This document shows positions 60,169-64,000 of a DNA stretch of 64,000 bases, in pieces. The DNA lies in assembly GCA_965225625.1 (NCBI GenBank), contig CBDDBH010000032.1, forward strand, positions 248,001-312,000, in the 5' to 3' direction. Below the pieces are notes generated by a model. The model searched no databases and was not told where the DNA came from. It saw nothing but the letters and a program-made list of their open reading frames with translations. How positions within the stretch are numbered: the stretch's first letter is position 1; each line of letters opens with the position of its first letter. Source of the DNA: CBDDBH01 sp965225625. Lineage in GTDB: Bacteria; Pseudomonadota; Gammaproteobacteria; JADZEE01. The position numbers and the translations under genes were made by a program.

Positions 60169-61512
60169 TCAAGCGGCGCCGAGTTTGTGATCGAGAAAAT
60201 CGATGGCAACGCCGCCGGCCTCAAATCCCGCATCTGCAATCAATTCACGATGCAGCTCGAGATTCGTGCTTATACCTTCGACGACGATTTCCGTCAGCGC
60301 ACCGCGCATCCGCGCCAACGCAGCACCGCGCGATTCACCGTGTGCAATGATTTTGCCGATCAGAGAATCGTAGTTGGGCGGCACTTGATAGCCTTGATAG
60401 ATATGAGTGTCGAGCCGAATGCCGGGGCCTCCCGGTGGATGAAAAAGACTAATCAATCCGGGCGACGGCGTAAATTTTTTCGGATCTTCGGCGTTAATTC
60501 GACATTCAATAGCGTGACCGTGTAGCTGAACCTCGGCCTGGCGAACTGCGAGTTCGTCTCCGGCGGCGATGCGCAGCTGCTGCTTCACGAGATCCATGCC
60601 CGTGATCATTTCCGTCACGGGGTGCTCAACCTGGATCCGCGTATTCATCTCGATAAAGAAGAATTCATTGTCCTGATAAAGAAATTCGAACGTGCCCGCA
60701 CTGCGATAGCCGATGGCGCGCGCCGCCTCAGTACAACGCGCACCCATGGTCGCGCGTACTTTGTCGGAGATTCCGGGCGCGGGCGCCTCCTCTATAATCT
60801 TCTGATGGCGCCGCTGTATAGAACAATCCCGCTCGCCCAGATGGATTACATTGCCATGCTCGTCGGCCATGATCTGAAACTCGATATGTCGTGGGCTTTC
60901 GAGAAATTTTTCCATATACAAGGCGTCGGTGCCGAATGCGGCGGCTGCTTCCGCCCGCGTTAACGTCATCGCATTAGCCAGTGCCGCTTCACCGCGAACA
61001 ATGCGCATACCTCGCCCACCGCCACCGCCAACTGCTTTGATAATGACTGGATAACCAATGGTGCGCGCGACGTTCCTGGCTTCGTCAAGATCCCTTGACA
61101 AGGGGCCGTCAGAGCCGGGGACACAGGGAATGCCGGCTTTCTTCATTGCCGCGATCGCATTGAGTTTGTTGCCCATGAGCCTGATCGTGTCGGCGCGCGG
61201 GCCGATAAAGACAAAGCCACTACGCTCTACCATTTCTGCGAAATCAGCATTCTCGGCCAGAAATCCGTAGCCCGGGTGGACTGCAACTGCGTCGGTAACT
61301 TCGGCTGCGCTCAAGATCGCCGCGGCATTGAGATAGGATTCGCTAGCTGCCGGTGGACCGATGCACACGGACTCGTCCGCGAGGCGCACATGCTTGAGAT
61401 CCCGGTCCGCCTCCGAGTGAATCGCGACGGTCTTGATATCCAGTTCGTGGCAAGCACGCAATATCCGCAGGGCAATTTCCCCACGATTAGCGATGACGAC
61501 TTTGTCCAACAC
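60169..61512 (-). CDS. accC: acetyl-CoA carboxylase, biotin carboxylase subunit
   Basis: Carboxylates the biotin on AccB at the cost of ATP, the first step of fatty acid synthesis. The 447-residue ATP-grasp protein has VIANRGEIALRILRAC, IIKAVGGGGGRGMRIVRG, HIEFQIMADEHGNVIHLGERDCSIQRRHQK (in part) and EMNTRIQVEHPVTE. The start is ATG 61512. It follows accB by 9 bases and the two are surely cotranscribed. Confidence 0.98.
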   Translation of the reverse strand: MLDKVVIANRGEIALRILRACHELDIKTVAIHSEADRDLKHVRLADESVCIGPPAASESYLNAAAILSAAEVTDAVAVHPGYGFLAENADFAEMVERSGFVFIGPRADTIRLMGNKLNAIAAMKKAGIPCVPGSDGPLSRDLDEARNVARTIGYPVIIKAVGGGGGRGMRIVRGEAALANAMTLTRAEAAAAFGTDALYMEKFLESPRHIEFQIMADEHGNVIHLGERDCSIQRRHQKIIEEAPAPGISDKVRATMGARCTEAARAIGYRSAGTFEFLYQDNEFFFIEMNTRIQVEHPVTEMITGMDLVKQQLRIAAGDELAVRQAEVQLHGHAIECRINAEDPKKFTPSPGLISLFHPPGGPGIRLDTHIYQGYQVPPNYDSLIGKIIAHGESRGAALARMRGALTEIVVEGISTNLELHRELIADAGFEAGGVAIDFLDHKLGAA

Positions 61513-61521
61513 GGGATCGGA

Positions 61522-61959
61522 TCAGCTGATCACAAACAACGGCTCGCCATACTCAACTGGTTGCCCATTTTCCACGAGGACCGAAGTGACGATGCCATCC
61601 CGATCGCATTCGATCTGATTCATGAGCTTCATGGCTTCGATGATGCACAGCACCGCGCCTTTACTCACCGTTTGGCCGACCTGTACATAAGGCGGACTAT
61701 CCGGGCTGGGCGCGTTGTAAAACGTACCGACCATCGGTGAGCGAATAGAGTATCCGTCCGCCGTCGGCACACTTGCGACATCCGCCGCCGCTGGGGACGG
61801 CCTGTCCGAACTTGCCGGGCTTATCGCCTCGTTTACCTGGGTCGCTACGGTGCTTGCACGACTGACTCGAACCAGTTCTTCGCCTTCGCGTATTTCTATC
61901 TCAGCGATGCTCGACTGTTCGAGCATTTCGATGAGCTTCTTAACCTTACGGATGTCCAT
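61522..61959 (-). CDS. accB: biotin carboxyl carrier protein
   Basis: Carries biotin for acetyl-CoA carboxylase. The 145-residue protein has an N-terminal helix (MDIRKVKKLIEMLEQS), a Pro/Ala/Ser-rich linker at residues 45-65, and the biotinyl domain with the biotinylated Lys111 in EAMKLMNQI. The SPMVGTFYNAPSPDSPP segment, the thumb of AccB, is present. It starts 3 bases after the aroQ stop region on the same strand. Confidence 0.97.
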   Translation of the reverse strand: MDIRKVKKLIEMLEQSSIAEIEIREGEELVRVSRASTVATQVNEAISPASSDRPSPAAADVASVPTADGYSIRSPMVGTFYNAPSPDSPPYVQVGQTVSKGAVLCIIEAMKLMNQIECDRDGIVTSVLVENGQPVEYGEPLFVIS

Positions 61960-61962
61960 ATC

Positions 61963-62415
61963 TCAGCCCCTGCGTTCATCATTGACATGATCAAGCGCCG
62001 CCTGTAGCGCGAATTCATAGCCCCGAGCGCCCAGACCGGCAATGATCCCAATTGCCAGATCCGAGACGTAGGAGCGATGCCGAAAGTCCTCGCGCGCGAA
62101 AACGTTCGATAAATGGACCTCGATGAATGGCACGCCCACGGCTGCTAATGCGTCACGGATAGCAACGCTGGTGTGCGTGAATGCAGCCGGGTTAATGACG
62201 ATGAAGGCGCAACCATCCGCGCCTGCTTGCTGGATACGCTCTACGATTTCGTGCTCCGCGTTGCTCTGAAAGCACAAAACCTCTTGACCGCCAGCGGCAC
62301 CTTGCGCGACTAACCGCTCGTTGATCGCCTGGAGGGTATCGTCGCCGTAATGTTCTGGCTCGCGACCACCGAGCAGATTCAGGTTCGGACCATGGAGGAC
62401 CAGTACCGACGCCAT
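61963..62415 (-). CDS. aroQ: type II 3-dehydroquinate dehydratase
   Basis: Third step of the shikimate pathway. The 150-residue protein has VLVLHGPNLNLLGGREPEHYG with the catalytic Tyr in the lid loop, and INPAAFTHTSVAIRDAL and EVHLSNVFAREDFRHRS with the catalytic His (each in part). I use the ATG at 62415; a TTG at 62421 is in frame. It is directly upstream of accB, as in many gammaproteobacteria. Confidence 0.96.
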   Translation of the reverse strand: MASVLVLHGPNLNLLGGREPEHYGDDTLQAINERLVAQGAAGGQEVLCFQSNAEHEIVERIQQAGADGCAFIVINPAAFTHTSVAIRDALAAVGVPFIEVHLSNVFAREDFRHRSYVSDLAIGIIAGLGARGYEFALQAALDHVNDERRG

Positions 62416-62543
62416 CGGCAATATCTCGTTTTTCGCGGCTAATCGCCGACGTTGGACGGAGATTAACGTGGATAGGACAGTCCGTAAAGACCTGGCGACA
62501 GGCCGGGGATGGTGCCGTCTGCGGCATTACCCCTGCCAAAAGG

Positions 62544-63095
62544 CTAAAGTAATTGACGGATCACAGTCTCGGCCTCGTCGCGATGCAACACGCCTTGCTT
62601 GCGCAATACGATCCTGCCCTGTCGATCGATAATAGCGGTGAAGGGCAATCCGCCAATGGCGTTGCCGTATGCCTGGCCAACTTCGATGGCCTCAGATTCT
62701 CCCACCAACAGGGGATAGTTAATGACCAACTCAGCCGCGTAATCGCGGACGGGATCAGGCTGATCGATAGCGATCCCGATGAACTGTAATCCGTCGGCGC
62801 CATATTCGCGCTGCAGTTCGATAAACTCCGGGATCTCCTTGCGGCAGGGACCGCACCAGGTCGCCCAAAAATTAAGGGCGATGACTTTACCATCCCACTG
62901 CGATATAGCTTGTGCGACGCCATTAACGTCCGGTAGCTCGAAGTTCGGACGCAATTGCGCGTCCGTAGCATCTGCGGTCGGGGGCAGCGCACGCGTAGCG
63001 GGGGCCAATTGCCCGGAACGTTTGTACAGCACCGCGCCGCCCGCCGCTAACGCGCCGAGCAGTAGTGCCGTCGTTAGCAATTGTCCGCGGTTCAT
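62544..63095 (-). CDS. TlpA-like periplasmic thioredoxin
   Basis: A 183-residue membrane-anchored thiol-disulfide oxidoreductase. An N-terminal signal anchor (LLTTALLLGALAAGGAVLY) is followed by the thioredoxin fold with the redox motif NFWATWCGPCRKEIPEF (Cys81 and Cys84) and a cis-Pro loop GGLPFTAIIDRQG. The start at 63095 is one base after the dsbD stop (63097-63099), so the two are coupled. It is probably kept reduced by DsbD and may serve cytochrome maturation or another reductive pathway. Confidence 0.88.
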   Translation of the reverse strand: MNRGQLLTTALLLGALAAGGAVLYKRSGQLAPATRALPPTADATDAQLRPNFELPDVNGVAQAISQWDGKVIALNFWATWCGPCRKEIPEFIELQREYGADGLQFIGIAIDQPDPVRDYAAELVINYPLLVGESEAIEVGQAYGNAIGGLPFTAIIDRQGRIVLRKQGVLHRDEAETVIRQLL

Positions 63096-63096
63096 G

Positions 63097-64000
63097 TCAG
63101 CGCACCGCGACTGCCTGTTGTAAATGGGCGCGAAAGCGCTCCGGGCCGACGAAACCGACGAGCCGGTAACCTCGGCGCTCTTCACCATCAGCGCCGAAAA
63201 ACAGGATCGCCGGCGGTCCGTACAGGCCAAGAGACTTCAGCAGTTCTCGATCTGACACATCGTTGGCAGTGACATCGGCCTGCAACAACAACACATCTGC
63301 CAGCGCGGCTTGCACATCGCGATCGGAAAACGTATGACGCTCCATCTGCTTACACTCAATACACCAGTCCGCGTAGAAGTCGAGAATTGCGGGTTGCGCA
63401 GCGTCACGCAAGCGGCCCCGCAACTCCTGGAGACTTTTCACGCGGTGAAAATCCGCCGTTTTTTCAGCCGTTTGTGGGGCATCCGGCGAAAAACCACTCA
63501 AAGGTTGTAACACATTATCGGCGCCGCCTGCTGCTCCGACGAGCAATGCTACGCCATACACCAGCATCGCAAAGCCGATGCCCTTCCACAGACGCTGCCA
63601 GCCCGAAGCCACGGCACCAAACTGCTCCAGCGCGCCCATGTAAACTGCGGACACAATCAACAAGAGTGCCCACATGCCCAGGATCAGCGGCGGCGATACA
63701 ATTCGCGCTAGCAGCCAGATCGCCACCCCGATTAGCACGACGCCGAACACGCGCTTGACGGTGTCCATCCAAGCACCGGCGCGTGGCAGCCAACTGCCGG
63801 CTGAAGATCCGACCACCAGCAATGGCAATCCCATCCCCAATGCCATCGCGAACAACGCGACCCCGCCCAGCACCGCGTCGCCGGTCTCGCCTATGTAGAT
63901 CAGCGCACCGGCCAGCGGCGGCGCCACGCATGGCCCGACAATGATGGCTGATAATGCTCCCATAACGGCAACGCCACCGTAGGTGCCGCCACGATGGCGA
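63097..64000 (-). CDS. dsbD: thiol:disulfide interchange protein DsbD, 3' part
   Basis: DsbD moves electrons from cytoplasmic thioredoxin to periplasmic partners. About 300 C-terminal residues are in the window; the 5' end lies beyond 64000. The visible part has the transmembrane domain with the redox Cys in SAIIVGPCVAPPLAGAL, several spans, and the C-terminal gamma thioredoxin domain with YADWCIECKQMERHTF (CxxC) and GPPAILFFGADGEE. The frame is open to the window edge (HRGGTYGGVAVMG before the first ATG). It is followed by the TlpA-like gene. Confidence 0.95.
   Translation of the reverse strand, partial: RHRGGTYGGVAVMGALSAIIVGPCVAPPLAGALIYIGETGDAVLGGVALFAMALGMGLPLLVVGSSAGSWLPRAGAWMDTVKRVFGVVLIGVAIWLLARIVSPPLILGMWALLLIVSAVYMGALEQFGAVASGWQRLWKGIGFAMLVYGVALLVGAAGGADNVLQPLSGFSPDAPQTAEKTADFHRVKSLQELRGRLRDAAQPAILDFYADWCIECKQMERHTFSDRDVQAALADVLLLQADVTANDVSDRELLKSLGLYGPPAILFFGADGEERRGYRLVGFVGPERFRAHLQQAVAVR

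Noticed and set aside
1..64000. CRISPR arrays, rRNA genes, toxin-antitoxin pairs, restriction systems or biosynthetic clusters.
   Set aside because: No regularly spaced repeats, rRNA segments or recognisable genes of these kinds were found.

Overview
The window reads as a chromosomal segment of a free-living gammaproteobacterium, moderately GC-rich by eye. Gene order supports this: fmdB-aspS-(hydrolase)-yebC-ruvC-ruvA-ruvB, leuS-lptE-holA-proA-nadD-rsfS, and dsbD-tlpA-aroQ-accB-accC-prmA-DUF3426-dusB-fis-purH-purD are arrangements typical of that class. The closest genus cannot be named from the sequence alone. The only RNA gene I see is one tRNA-Lys(UUU).

Layout. (a) 1-5366: minus-strand housekeeping run for DNA repair and translation (fmdB-like, aspS, an alpha/beta hydrolase, yebC, ruvC, ruvA, 5' part of ruvB). 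(b) 5640-21123: tRNA-Lys followed by about 15.4 kb of accessory DNA that ends in a 46-bp near-perfect copy of the tRNA 3' end. This is the structure of a genomic island integrated at tRNA-Lys, but no integrase is recognisable. Inside are an epimerase, a REP-type inverted pair, a broken phosphotransferase, an IS91-type transposase fragment, a DUF1329 remnant, a THI5/NMT1-like protein, a DUF427 remnant, a BisC-like molybdopterin oxidoreductase, several small membrane-protein genes (mostly broken), an NTF2-like protein, two MFS carriers, a degenerate IS30-family element and a possible phage terminase remnant. (c) 21262-31610: further accessory or variable genes: a DMSP-lyase-like (DddP-type M24) gene broken by one TAG, a lipoprotein, a MOSC remnant, an acyl-CoA synthetase, a luciferase-like oxidoreductase, zinc-ribbon proteins, an OmpA-type lipoprotein, an MFS-GFA pair, and an intergenic region with hairpins and a tandem repeat. 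(d) 31914-64000: mostly intact core genes: bepA, PPi-type phosphofructokinase plus K+-independent H+-pyrophosphatase, maf/rsfS/nadD/proA, holA/lptE/leuS, ppk1 and ppx, dtd, hemF, hisB-hisH, purH-purD, dusB-fis, prmA, accBC, aroQ, a TlpA-like thioredoxin and the 3' part of dsbD.

How the parts fit. The core half links PPi and polyphosphate energy metabolism (pfp, hppA, ppk1, ppx) with translation, envelope and purine genes. The island is in decay: at least eight reading frames are interrupted by stops, frameshifts or truncation while neighbours such as the BisC-like reductase, the MFS carriers and the NTF2-like gene look intact. An organosulfur theme (BisC-like reductase, DddP-like lyase) is possible but is inference only.
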